Assembly (NCBI GenBank): GCA_035610835.1
Contig: CM069447.1
Span: 62,007,048-62,071,047, forward strand
DNA from: Ophiura sarsii
Lineage: Eukaryota; Echinodermata; Ophiuroidea; Amphilepidida; Ophiuridae
Reading direction: 5' to 3'
Length of the DNA stretch: 64,000 bases
Position 1 is the stretch's first letter. The number at the start of each line of letters is the position of its first letter. Below, in pieces: positions 45,053-55,735 of the stretch. The notes beneath the pieces are model-generated. The model worked only from the letters and a program-made list of their open reading frames with translations, searched no databases and was not told the DNA's origin. The translations under genes were made by a program, and so were the position numbers.

Positions 45053-45397
45053 AGGTAGATGTTCCGATTTTCAACTTGAAGTTTTCTATTCTACATGAAA
45101 GGTCATCCTTAAAAAAGTCGTGTTCCAAAGTTTGAGTTGCATAGCTCTAATGGTTCTTATTTTAGACGCACAAGATGCTGTGAACTGTACCCATTGAGTA
45201 GTACACAAACTATATCGGTGGTTACCACCATTCGCGGTAATTCGACGTTATTTCATCGATTTCTCCGTAATTATACCGATTTAGGCCGTCAAATTTCAGT
45301 ATGATGATGAGAAAAATACAAGCTTTCATATGATATGAAAATCTCCGTATGTTTGAAATAATTCTGTGTTGCGAAAATGTGATCGGGTCATCTACCT
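45053..45397 (-). mobile_element. TTAA-flanked MITE, copy 2 (345 bp)
   Basis: Same family, same length and opposite orientation to 21531-21875: ends AGGTAGATGTTCCGAT and ATCGGGTCATCTACCT, TTAA on both sides (45049-45052, 45398-45401). Substitutions are scattered between the two copies, with no net length change. Confidence 0.85.
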
Positions 45398-45438
45398 TTA
45401 ATAGGGATAATATCATGATGTGTTTGTCTCGTGACAGC

Positions 45439-45711
45439 AAAGGTTTGTTCACACTAAAACGTTATTTACTGTGCGGTGCGGTACGTTATTGCAATGGAGT
45501 TAAAACATATTTAACTGCAATTGCGGTAGTCTGCGACGCATTGCGTTGACGCTGACGCTCTCATATTTTGCCAAACGGCACTGAATGCCATCGCATGCGG
45601 TGACCTGCGTTGACCTGGCGTGACCCGCGACGAATTACCGTACATTGCGGTGGAAGTACGGCTACCGCATCGCATCGCGCTGCAAACATGGCCTGGTGTG
45701 AACGAACCTTT
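45439..45711. mobile_element. Nested TIR element (273 bp)
   Basis: AAAGGTTTGTTCACAC at the left and GTGTGAACGAACCTTT at the right are inverted with one mismatch. The interior is unusually GC-rich with GCGGT/GCGTTGAC motifs. No clear target duplication. Confidence 0.7.
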
Positions 45712-46364
45712 ACTGCAGTCGCAGAGGACAAGTAGTTTGTATGCGTCCTTGCTACGTCGACGGGACGCTCACTTTTCGCTGCTACTGAGTCATTATAGCG
45801 CTCTGAACAGAACGCGGAACCATCACGCTTGTTTTGTGCATGCACAAAACAAGCGTGGTGCACTGGCGCTCAAGGGTGACCATGGGGACCCTCTCACGAC
45901 AATCTGAAGTCCCAGCCAGTTCCCACTGCGTCACTGAGGGGTATGTGGAGATCTTGATGCGTTTGGCTTGGCGTTTTGATAATGTTTCAGCGTAATCCAA
46001 GCGCCGGTCTGATCGCAGCAGTTTGTGAAAGGGTTTTGGTAATATTGATTTTAAAATGGACAGTTTTCCGCGCTATCACTGCGTGTTATACACTTTTTAT
46101 AGCGTAGTGCGATCGCTGGCCTGATCGCCGTATGTGTGACAGGGCCTTAAGCAAACAGAAATTATCTGAAACTTTAAATGTGGTTGAAAAATTACTTTGA
46201 ACTTGGGTCAACTTTTTTTTGAACCACCCGGTTTTAAAAACATAGACAACAAGGTAAAAGCAAAATGCAATAATTCAGCACCCAAAGGAAGAAGGAGGGT
46301 AAGAGGAAGGCAATCTGCTCCACACCCCACTTGTCATACGCAAAGAACGAGATTGAGTTCTTGC

Positions 46365-46841
46365 TACGATCTCAAGTAGCTGCTGTGACCACAAGTAGCT
46401 TGTATTCATCCTTGCTATGTCAAAGGGACGCTCACGTCGCTCGATTTGCGCTTGCGCTGTCATGGCGACACTCACTACTGCGTACTTATAGCGCTGGTTA
46501 TAACGCCGAAACTCAGCGATTATTTTGTGCATGCACAAACCAAGCGTGGTGCACTGACGCTCAGGGGCGACCTTGGAGATCCTCTCCCGCCCTAGCTAGT
46601 GCCCACTGCGTCACCAATACGTTTATGGAGACCTTGATGCATTTGGCTTGGCGTTTGGATCATCTTTCAGCGCAATGCATGCGCGGGTCTGATCGCAGGA
46701 GAACGTGAAAGGGTTTTAGTTACCTTGATTTAAACATTGACAATTTCGGACCGCGTTCTTCCTGCGTTTTATTCATATTTTGATAATTTTTCAGCGCAGT
46801 GCAATCGCTTGCCTGATCTCCATAGGTGTCACATGGCCATT
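46365..46841. repeat. Diverged partial copy of the 43842 element family
   Basis: Aligns in the same orientation with 45715-46147: GACAAGTAG/CACAAGTAG, CCTTGCTA, TGTGCATGCACAAA, AAGCGTGGTGCACTG, CTTGATGC.TTTGGCTTGGCG, TTTCAGCG. The end GCCTGATC.CC.TA.GTGTCA matches the terminal repeat. The left half is missing. Confidence 0.75.
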
Positions 46842-46889
46842 ACATATCATATTCGACAGTCAGTGAACACTCATCAAAAAGCATCCTGG

Positions 46890-46945
46890 AACCTTTGAAA
46901 CTCTAGATTGACGCTCTACCGATTGAGCTAATGAGCCAATTGAGC
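46890..46945 (-). repeat. tRNA-like fragment, minus strand
   Basis: On the minus strand GGCTCATTAGCTCAATCGGT followed by AGAGCGTCAATC gives a perfect D stem (GCTC/GAGC) and a good A box. The anticodon and T arms are not convincing. A tRNA-derived remnant. Confidence 0.4.
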
Positions 46946-47292
46946 CAAGTATTTTAAAGTTTCAATTCTGAGAAGTGTTTGAAATGGATTCGGATGCTTG
47001 GCAGTCTTCTGATAGCTTTCGTTATACCCGCTTGATTCAAATTGACGTTGAGTAATTTTGACATGAATTTGACCTGTAACTCGCTTTATAAGCATGTAAG
47101 AACAATCGTGTTGACATAATGGCAAGGAAACGCTTCACTAAGTATTATAACGTGACAGTCGACGCGTTATCATTTCGTCATCTGTCAAATACAATTTAAC
47201 ACAGGCAACTGTAAATTGTTTGCAAAATTGTTAAACATACCTGTTTTAAAAGGTAATCAATTTAAAAGTTGATTGCCTTGTTGGGGGCGCGC
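46946..47292. other. Unannotated stretch
   Basis: No coding or repeat signal recognised. Confidence 0.4.
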
Positions 47293-47500
47293 ACACAGTG
47301 TATTTCGTGCCAAACAGCGAAGTTGTTATCGTTATAAGCGTGACGCTGGCATTGACCGAATTTATGTTGTGGATTATTTGACGTCATCTCATGCATATGC
47401 ATGACTTCTATGCCAGCAAATCAATGTGATGACATGATTTTCGCGTACCTGCATCTATGGATGAGCTGTCTGGAGCCCATTGATGGCAGGGAACCAGCAT
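47293..47500 (+). repeat. Dispersed 208-bp repeat, copy 1
   Basis: Matches 49279-49486 in the same orientation: TAAGCGTGACGCTGG, GCATGACTT.TATGCCAGCAA, GCGTACCTGCATCTATGGAT, GGAGCCCATTGATG.CAGGGA. Both copies are 208 bp. Family unknown. Confidence 0.85.
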
Positions 47501-47524
47501 AGGTCCCACCGTACGACTTAAATA

Positions 47525-47838
47525 GCACTGCAAAACTAGTACGTATGGCTCATACGTATAAGTGACTTGTACGTAAGACTTATGTATACGACTGTCAACA
47601 ATAGTGATACTTTGCATCACCATATGTACATTCAAGCAACCTTAAAATTTGAATTGAGATCAATGCAAATATTTCGTTACTATTTCAGAAATATTTGCAT
47701 TGGTATAGTTCACTTTTCAATTTTCATTGGTTCTTGTTCGTATATGGTGAAGATGCGACATTTACTTTGGTGCCTATCGCATACGTCTTGCGTACAAGTC
47801 ACTTATATGTATGAGCTATACGTACTAGTTTGCAGTGC
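47525..47838. mobile_element. 314-bp MITE with about 60-bp inverted repeats
   Basis: Left GCACTGCAAAACTAGTACGT, then ATAAGTGACTTGTACG, inverted at the right (CGTACAAGTCACTTAT, ACGTACTAGTTTGCAGTGC). The interior also has an inverted ATGCAAATATTTC pair. No target duplication assigned. Confidence 0.85.
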
Positions 47839-48591
47839 ATCCTTAAAGACCTTAGGCATTCCAATTCTAATCCTCTGTAAACTGACTATGTACGGAAGTA
47901 TTACAATTATAAAAGCAAACTAGCAATAAACGTAGCCGACTCATTTAACATTTAACTAAAAAGCCAGAAGTGTTTCTTCACAGAATTGTTCATAGATTTA
48001 TGAAAAATTAGCTATTTAGACCTATTGTGGACCACCCTGTATTTAAAATAAAAGGAACTTTAACGATATTCATGTAGTTCATTTTGATAACCATTTTCTT
48101 TTAAATTAAATAGTCCATGCTAACTTAATGTCATAGAATATTATATACAAACCTTCATTTTATGCATTATTTCATCATAATGTTAGACACCCTGTACTTT
48201 TCCTGTGTACATTTTGGGCAAGTGATTCTTAGCAAATTTGGTAGCACCTTCTGCGGTTGTTCTGATTTTGGTGACTATCTTCAGCTAAACCCTAATTGTA
48301 CAAACTATCAAAATATTGTGTGAGGAGCAAAAACGATCAACATTTTTATGTTCCACCCTATAAAAAGTTTACACACCCTGTATAATTTGATTCTTTTTTG
48401 CAAAAATGAAAAACCTTGAATCATAAGCTTCCCAACAATATATAGTTTGTGGGTCATTAAGTATGTAAAACTTAAGTTTCGTCCCGTTTAATCAGAATTG
48501 GTGCATTTCTCAACATTATTAGAAGTGAAACATTTTTTTGGACCAGTTTGTGACTTCTGACCACCTATAGGCCCCCTATATATAATTATTA
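47839..48591. other. Unannotated, with isolated CACCCTGTA ends
   Basis: CACCCTGTA occurs at about 48033, 48191 and 48372, as the right end of CAGGGTG elements would look, but no matching left ends were found. Possibly decayed MITE ends. Confidence 0.45.
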
Positions 48592-48961
48592 TTGACAACC
48601 ATTTCTGGTTAGACTAAACATTTGAATAAAGTTCTCAATACCGTAAACGGTAGAGCTTATATAGACATTCCGGAATATTATAGCTACTCTGAGTTTCATG
48701 GACAATCCCATACGGTCATTTTTTTTTACCCCAAGAAGGGAAAACCACAGCAAAGGCAAACCCAAGCCACGGTAAAAACCTTCAAGGGATAGGACAGATA
48801 CAACCGGCCTCCCATGTGGCACCGTATAACAAATCTATTGGCCGTAGGTCTGGACAACCCAAGGGCAATCCAGATCCTACCCCGACCTGAGAGGACCGTT
48901 TACGGTATTTTAATAAAAGCACTCTATTCAAATGTTTAGTCTAACCAGAAATGATTGTCAA
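48592..48961. mobile_element. 370-bp MITE with about 45-bp inverted repeats
   Basis: Left TTGACAACCATTTCTGGTTA with GACTAAACATTTGAATA; right TATTCAAATGTTTAGTC with TAACCAGAAATGATTGTCAA. ATACCGTAAACGG near both inner edges adds to the pairing. No ORF. Confidence 0.88.
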
Positions 48962-49278
48962 CAGCCAGCAGGGAGGTCACGCTGCATGTCAGATTTTGTT
49001 GTACGCAAGAGAACACTGGAGTCTGAGTGACTGCAATATTTGCTATAATCAATATCAATACAATATTTGCAAATCAATTGCCGTCCGTAACCGTAAGCTC
49101 AACACATTACATTGTCGCTCTGTTATGGCATAAGGTAAATAACGATCAACACACTGTAGCTGAGATACCGCATCGAACGCTGAATGCATTGTCGCGCTGC
49201 CATAGCTACGGCGCGACGGGGAACGCGGAAATGACATGCGTGGGGGTGCGTGTGAATTCCAACGCTGTGGTTAGCGCA

Positions 49279-49486
49279 GATACACTTGTAGTTTGTGCCA
49301 ATCAGCAAATTTGTTATCATTCTAAGCGTGACGCTGGGTTGATCGAATTTATTTGTGGATCTATTTTTTGTCAATCATGAATATGCATGACTTTTATGCC
49401 AGCAAATCAGATTTGAGTGGAAATCGGCGCGTACCTGCATCTATGGATAAGTTGTGTGGAGCCCATTGATGCAGGGAACCAGCATA
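49279..49486 (+). repeat. Dispersed 208-bp repeat, copy 2
   Basis: Second copy of 47293-47500, the same length and orientation. The MITEs at 47525 and 48592 lie between them. Confidence 0.85.
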
Positions 49487-49861
49487 CACTCAGAGCTACG
49501 TGCAGAAGAACCAAAATTCTAGTTATAATATTCAGTCAATCTTAACGTGCAATATCTGAATGATAGAGGCTATCGTTGTGGAGTTTATAAGCATATGTAT
49601 TAGGCCTTCCTGGTAAGTTAAGTTTTTGAGCATTGTGAATTAATTAAAGACGTGAAAACTGGCAGCTAAAATGTAAATGTGTGTACATGTATAAGCACAG
49701 TATTGAAGACCATTATCTTCTAATAATATGTGTCCATTTTTGTATTTACGATTGGTTAAATACACAAGTCTACATCATCAAAAAGATAATTAATTTTCAT
49801 CTGATCTGTTGATCGTATAAAATGTAGTAAAATGAAATCATAATTATAACCAAATCAGTAT

Positions 49862-50663
49862 TTATGCACAGTATTTAATATGCACAGTATATATATGCAC
49901 AGTATTTATATGCACAGTATTTATATGCACAGTATTTATATGCACAGTATTTACATGCACAGTATTTACATGCACATTATTTATATATGCGCATTATTTA
50001 TGTGCGCAGTATTTATGTGCGCAGTATTTATGTGCGCATTATTTATGTGCGCAGTATTTATGTGCGCAGTATTTATGTGCGCAGTATTTATGTGCGCAGT
50101 ATTTATGTGCGCAGTATTTACGTGCGCAGTATTTACGTGCGCAGTATTTACGTGCGCAGTATTTACGTGCGCAGTATTTACGTGCGCAGTATTTACGTGC
50201 GCAGTATTTACGTGCGCAGTATTTACGTGCGCAGTATTTACGTGCGCAGTATCTACGTGCGCAGTATCTACGTGCGCAGTATCTACGTGCGCAGTTTCTA
50301 CGTGCACAGTATCTACGTGCACAGTATCAACGTGCACAGTATCTACATGCACAGTATCTACATTCACAGTATCTACATGCACAGTATCTACATGCACAGT
50401 ATCTACATGCACAGTATCTACATGCACAGTATCTACATGCACAGTATCTACATGCACAGTATCTACATGCACAGTATCTACATGCACAGTATCTACATGC
50501 ACAGTATCTACATGCACAGTATCTACATGCACATTATCTACATGCACATTATCTACATGCACAGTATCTACATGCACAGTATTTACATGCACAGTATTTA
50601 CATGCACAGTATCTACATGCACAGTATTTACATGCACAGTATTTATATGCACAGTATTTAGGC
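49862..50663 (+). repeat. 15-bp minisatellite, about 53 units
   Basis: Unit CAGTATTTACATGCA and variants. Because 15 is a multiple of three and the unit has no stop in these frames, long open frames appear on both strands (282, 239 and 224 codons). They are artefacts. Variants are grouped in blocks: TTTATATGCACAG, TTTATGTGCGCAG, TTTACGTGCGCAG, TCTACGTGCGCAG, TCTACATGCACAG, TTTACATGCACAG, TTTATATGCACAG. Confidence 0.97.
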
Positions 50664-51244
50664 ACATTATATCGTTGGATTCAAGCTTACTTGCGAACAA
50701 AATCCATCAAAGCCCTCCCTCTCTATAATCAAAGTATTACTTACTTCCAGTGAATATTTCAAACATTGGTGGATATTTCTAGGTAAAAGCATCGAAATGG
50801 ACTATACTCGTGGGAATTTAAGTGAGCATTTAGTGTGGGGGAGGAAGCTGAGTGTTTGTTGGTTAAAGCGAGCGTAAAGAGATGAACATACAAAAACTTC
50901 GATCAACCGACCATGCTTGAAAAAGGATTGATAATTCTGTCTATCTGTGGAACGGGGTTTTCCCCGCCAAATTACCTGCTTATTTTAAATCTTTCAAATC
51001 GATTGCGTCATGGTTAAGAAACCTTTATAAAATCTGCTTAAAGGTCATCATTTTTTCATTGGTTTGGCTAACAAATAGAAACGTTTTGTTAATAATAGAA
51101 TTGGCTTACGTTAATCCAATTATTAACACAATTTGCAAATAGACCAGTTGATTAATGCTTTCTTTGGTATTTCGCGCTTCTTTAGCTTTATTTAGATTGT
51201 TCAAAAAAAGTACTATTCATTGCTTTCAAATACAATTTACCAGA
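50664..51244. other. Unannotated stretch
   Basis: AT-rich. No coding or repeat signal recognised. Confidence 0.4.
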
Positions 51245-51246
51245 TA

Positions 51247-51911
51247 CAGGGTGAGTCAAAAAAAACCTGCAACAGTGGAAAGAAGCCATTTTTTTTCTTC
51301 AAAACTAAGTTGAAGTTTGAAAATGTTTAAACGTTATAAGAATACCCTACTTGTTACTAACTTTGTGTGAAAAAATGAAGTCAATATCATTTTCCGTTTG
51401 CCTTTGGTGAACGTTTTTTACCCGTGCACCAATTTCACACGTTTGTCCACGAGATACCCAAAACATGCCTAAGATCGCAAAATGTGTCTCCCGTTCAAAT
51501 TTAGAAACTTCAGTAGATTCGTGATGTATATTGGAATTTAATACATTATTTTACATGTGAGTTAACATAATCAATTCACCTCACCCATGCTATGCATTGC
51601 TTATAATGTTCTAAATTTGGATGAAAAACTTAACCTTTCCAATTTTTTGTTGGCGGGATATTCAAATATGAAAATGCAATGTGTGCCATTTCAATTGAAA
51701 ATCACTGTGTCCGTGGACAAACACGTAAATTGGAGTGTGCGGCAAAGAGGGTCACCAAAGACAAACGAAAAATGCGATCGACTTCATCTTTTTACACAAA
51801 GTTAGGAACAAACATGTCATTCTTGCAACGTTTAAGAAGTTTCAAAATTCAACATGGTTTTGAAAACAAAATGGATTCTTTCCACTATTGCAGTTTTTTT
51901 GACTCACACTG
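51247..51911. mobile_element. TA-flanked CAGGGTG element (665 bp)
   Basis: Left CAGGGTGAGTCAAAAAAAAC, then TGCAACAGTGGAAAGAA; right TTCTTTCCACTATTGCAG, then TTTTTTTGACTCACACTG, inverted. TA on both sides (51245-51246, 51912-51913). No transposase frame. Confidence 0.86.
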
Positions 51912-51913
51912 TA

Positions 51914-53493
51914 TATTGATTATAATCATTTTAATAATGCAATGGAATTGTGGTAAAGCGTGGCGTACAAAAACGACTTAAGGGAAGAATTATATCTAAA
52001 CGCCTCGTTACGGGCCTGAGTACCAGCATGCTTCACTTTCATCACATGACCACAGTTTTCTGTCACCAGTATCTACTGGTTCCCATTGACATCGCAGTGC
52101 AGTGAAAGGCTTGTTAAACGAGGGTCTGTAAGAAAACCCTGCTCTCAAGTAGTACAGTTGATGTTTGTCTGAAGTACCCTTTTATTTATTTTTGAATAAC
52201 ACATCACGTAAGTTTAAGTTGGGATTCAACCTCTTTTTCATACGTGTGGTCAAGATGTACCATTAATTGAAATCGGTACTGTTTGTTTGGGGAGAAAGCC
52301 CGGCTGCTGGTACTGTAATGGCGCTAAGCATGCTGGACTGCACAAGAAATCTTCTTTGAGCAAAAGACGAAAGAACTGTGTTTTCTTTTTTTATCCATTC
52401 ACCTAGTATTTATAGATCTTCTGTTATTAACACACATTGAAACTCGGTTTATGACGAGATGCTGATAGTGATAAACGTAAGTAATAGTCGAATGACATGC
52501 TGTTGTTTATCTCGGTTCACTACTCAAACTTGCAACTGATATTGATAGAGATCTACGAGGGTCATTCAATAAGTTCTACCTTCTACCTCATAACTTTATT
52601 ATTACATAAGCCAGTCTTATCAAATGCTACACAAATCTTGACCTATCAGGCTCTAGTAAAACTCTTCTTTAGTTGTGAAAATAAAATTACACAAATTATT
52701 TATTTTTCATGCCTATTATTGCGCAAGCGCAAGTGGTACTTAGGAACCTCAACCTAATTGTATTGACACATTGCTGGAATATATTGTTTTAAGGCAAGGT
52801 TTCACTACCCGATGACAACATATTGCAATCAGAGTATACTATTCATACATATAGCTGGAGAACCTGTAGTATGCCATTATTGTTACAGATTTCACAAAAT
52901 GTTTATTTTCGCCACATAGGTCAACATGAATATATGGAATGATCATTTTTAATAGACATAAATGAAAATTTAAGGTTTCGATCATAGGAATAAAAGGGTT
53001 CTCTTCTACCTTGAATCTGGCTGGAAAAAAATGATGTCATCTTAAACATCTTAGTTTTCTTGTAATCCTGAAAATATGTGAGCGATCCATCAAAGAATGA
53101 TAATAACGTGGCGGTTTTGAGTACAGGGGTCACGTTTCCCATTAAATTAACATTCAAAAGAAATTACCATTATGCAACTAATAACTACGAAATTGATGGG
53201 CTGGCCTCTCCTTTCATTGCAATAAAGGAGCTAGTATTACTGTCAATAAAATATTAACACAAATTTAATACATACGATCATATCCTGTTTCATGCGCATT
53301 AATAATTAAGTCATTAATATCTCCTTCAAGAGGAGTTTAAAGCAAACAATCATCTATGAAAACATTTCGAGTAAGACGAGTTTTAAATTCCACATCCAAT
53401 GTTGTCTTCATTGCTTTTGACACTTATAATTGCGTATATTTTACAAAGGAAACATTCTACAAATGTGTATGTTGTTCTATCACCTAGATCAGA
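51914..53493. other. Mostly unannotated stretch
   Basis: TACGAGGGTCATTCAATAAG at 52554 resembles a mariner-type end but has no partner. No coding signal. Confidence 0.4.
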
Positions 53494-53942
53494 CTAGGGG
53501 TGGGCAACCTTTTTGAATGAATGGGCCATATATAAGGAGTGAAAATTTGACTGGGCCGCACCCAACCAAATTTTCTAGCAATGACCTGCTGTTGATTTCA
53601 AACCTTTGATTCCGAAGACTTTCAAGCAATATAATAGGTGTGTGTGCTTAATAATCTATCTTCACTAAAACATAATCTCAATACAGTACAGATGACAATT
53701 AATGAGGAACATCATTTGTGCCGATAAATGCTAAGCAGCTAGCTGTTTTTGTAATGATGTAATGGGGCCCTCACATGTATCCGTGTGAGCTGGGCGGCCC
53801 CTTACCGTCTTATAGAAAAACAACAGAGTCCAACACGGTGAACAATCAGCAAAAAATGTCAACGACCGCATTGATTTTTTTTGTCACCGGGTTCATACTG
53901 TTCTATACCGGGTCCTCATCGGCCTGGAACCGGGCTCATACC

Positions 53943-54426
53943 CCGGGGGGCCCAGTCAAACATAATAGTGTACACAGGCGTGACCAAAAAAACGCGTAAA
54001 ATGGGGTGTTTTTTCAGTGTTGGACGCGTCACGCGCGTGACGCGTTAAGGGTATCAAAAACGCTGATTTTCAAGAAAAAGGGTGGCTTAAAATACCGGTC
54101 GAACGTGTTTAGGGTAACTTGTTTTGTTCCCCGTTCCCAGAAGAATGTTATCCCCGTTTTTGCGATTTCTTTTAAGCGTCTCATTTCCAATTTGAGAACG
54201 CATGTGTGTCACTCGGTTCTACAGGCAAAACAAAAAAAACTTGTTTAGGGGTCATATTCTAGCAAGAACTTGTTTAGGGGTCAAAATTTGCAAGGAAAGC
54301 GCGCTAAAATCTTGTTTAGGGGGTAATTTTGCTTGCAGGGTAAAACTTGTTTAGGGGGTGTCTGGAAAAAATTTGGTCACGCGTGTGTACACTATTATGT
54401 TTGACTGGCCCCCCCCCCCCCCGGGG
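53943..54426. mobile_element. hAT-type MITE with CTCATACC duplication (484 bp)
   Basis: Ends CCGGGGGGCCCAGTCAAACA and TGTTTGACTGGCC plus a C run and CCGGGG, inverted for about 45 bases. An 8-bp duplication, CTCATACC, flanks it (53935-53942, 54427-54434). ACTTGTTTAGGGGTCA-like units repeat four times at 54239-54357. Confidence 0.85.
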
Positions 54427-54586
54427 CTCATACCACCTCCTCACCAGGTCCTCACCGGCCGAAACGCTTAGGTACCGACCGAACCGCCTTGATAACGTCA
54501 TCAAACTGCCCTGTATAAGCTGAGCGCTCAAGCTCGCCGCTTCGCTCACATTCCGGGAATCTCTGTAAAATACATTTGTACTCACA

Positions 54587-54806
54587 CACACAGAAAACAC
54601 TATGTAAAAAATTATGTAAATATAGAACTCCATAATTATTATGTAAGAGTTTACATAAAACATGTAATATATACCCAAGCTTGTGTAAATTCCTATGCAA
54701 AAGCTTTACACAACTGTTTACATAGTATTATGGAGTTCTATTTTTACACAGATTGTGTAATTTTTACATAATTTGTGTATTTTTTTTACATAGTGTTTTC
54801 TGTGTG
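54587..54806. mobile_element. 220-bp hairpin MITE, nested
   Basis: CACACAGAAAACACTATGTA at the left is inverted as TACATAGTGTTTTCTGTGTG at the right, and ATAGAACTCCATAAT pairs with ATTATGGAGTTCTAT further in. Internal TTATGTAA/TTACATAA units. Confidence 0.82.
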
Positions 54807-55559
54807 CATGTATCCGTGTGAGCTGGCCGGCCCATTACCGTGTGACAAATTGGTGTAGACGGTGGCACACGGTGATGTCACACGGTGGGCCGTTTCCCGT
54901 CCGTTGAACACGTTGCCGGGGACATTGCCGGCCATCCGCGCCCGGCAGGAAGTTTGAACATGCTCAAAACTCCTGCCGGGTGAGTAAAAGCGGCGGCAAA
55001 CGGTGAGAGTCCGGTTTGAGGACGGTATACAGACGGCGCACCCGTTTCGCGCCCGTTCGCAGGGCGGTAATGGTAGGCGGCCACCTTACCGTCTAATAGA
55101 AAAACAACAGAGTCCAAACAATCAGTAAAAAATGTCAACGGGCGCATTAATATTTTGTTGTGGCCACCGGGTCCATAACGTTATACACAGGGTCTATACC
55201 GGGTCCTCACCGGTAGGGTACCGGGCTCACCGTCCTCATACATTTCTAGCTTACCGTTCTTACCGGGTGCATAACACCTCACCGGGTCCTCGGTCCATAC
55301 CGTTCTACACCGGGTCTGTCCCGGGTTCTCACCACCGGCCTTGTTCCGGGATCACCGGCCTCATACAGTTCTAGCTTACCGTTCTCACCGTGTCCTCACC
55401 GTGTGCATACCACCTCCATACCGGTTCCTAACCGGTCAGAACGCCTGGGTACCGGCCGAAACGTCTTGATTACATCATCAAACCGCCCGTTTCATGCTGA
55501 GCGCTCAAGCTCGCCGCTTCATTTGCATTCCGGAATTCGTACGACCAACATCTACAATA

Positions 55560-55735
55560 CTCTCTAAATGTAAAAGAGCTAAACCTCACTCTTTCGAGAG
55601 CTTTAGGAGGGACGGCTCTTCTAAGATGTGAAGTTCACTCTTTTCAGAGTGATTTGTCACTCTTTTAAGAGTGAACTTCACTCCAAAAAAAGAGCTCTCG
55701 AAAGAGTGAGTTTTAGCTCTTTTACATTTAGAGAG
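55560..55735. mobile_element. 176-bp hairpin MITE, nested
   Basis: CTCTCTAAATGTAAAAGAGC and CTCACTCTTTCGAGAGCT are inverted as AGAGCTCTCGAAAGAGTGAG and GCTCTTTTACATTTAGAGAG. The centre, GAAGTTCACTCTTTT and AAGAGTGAACTTC, pairs as well, so almost the whole element is one hairpin. Confidence 0.9.

Larger units (their letters stand above)
43842..46147. mobile_element. Harbinger-like TIR element with TAA target duplication, itself invaded
   Basis: The left end TACCCCTGTCACACATACGG followed by CGATCAGGCC is inverted at 46118-46147 (GGCCTGATCGCCGTATGTGT, GACAGGGCCT). TAA is duplicated at 43839-43841 and 46148-46150, and the host's sister arm has one TAA only. A 3-bp TWA target fits PIF/Harbinger. 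Inside are three nested elements (44097-44807, 45053-45397, 45439-45711). A diverged partial relative lies at 46365-46841. No transposase frame is visible. Confidence 0.75.
43261..46231. mobile_element. Hairpin MITE (662 bp original) split by a 2.3-kb element
   Basis: The ends CCGGGTGGTTCAAAAAAAAG and CTTTTTTTTGAACCACCCGG are inverted, and pairing continues for about 200 bases. The left arm is 43261-43467. The right arm is in two pieces, 43722-43841 and 46148-46231, because another element sits at 43842-46147. The left arm shows the uninterrupted version of the broken site (GCTTAGTCTTAATC), proving the order of events. Flanking bases are TA on the left and TT on the right. No ORF. Confidence 0.9.

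Noticed and set aside
49880..50728. Long open frames (282, 239 and 224 codons) on both strands
   Set aside because: They are produced by a 15-bp repeat without stops. The peptides are simple five-residue repeats (for example TCTVS), and frames are open on both strands at once.
52554..52590. Mariner-like end TACGAGGGTCATTCAATAAG
   Set aside because: No inverted partner was found downstream or upstream, so an element cannot be delimited.
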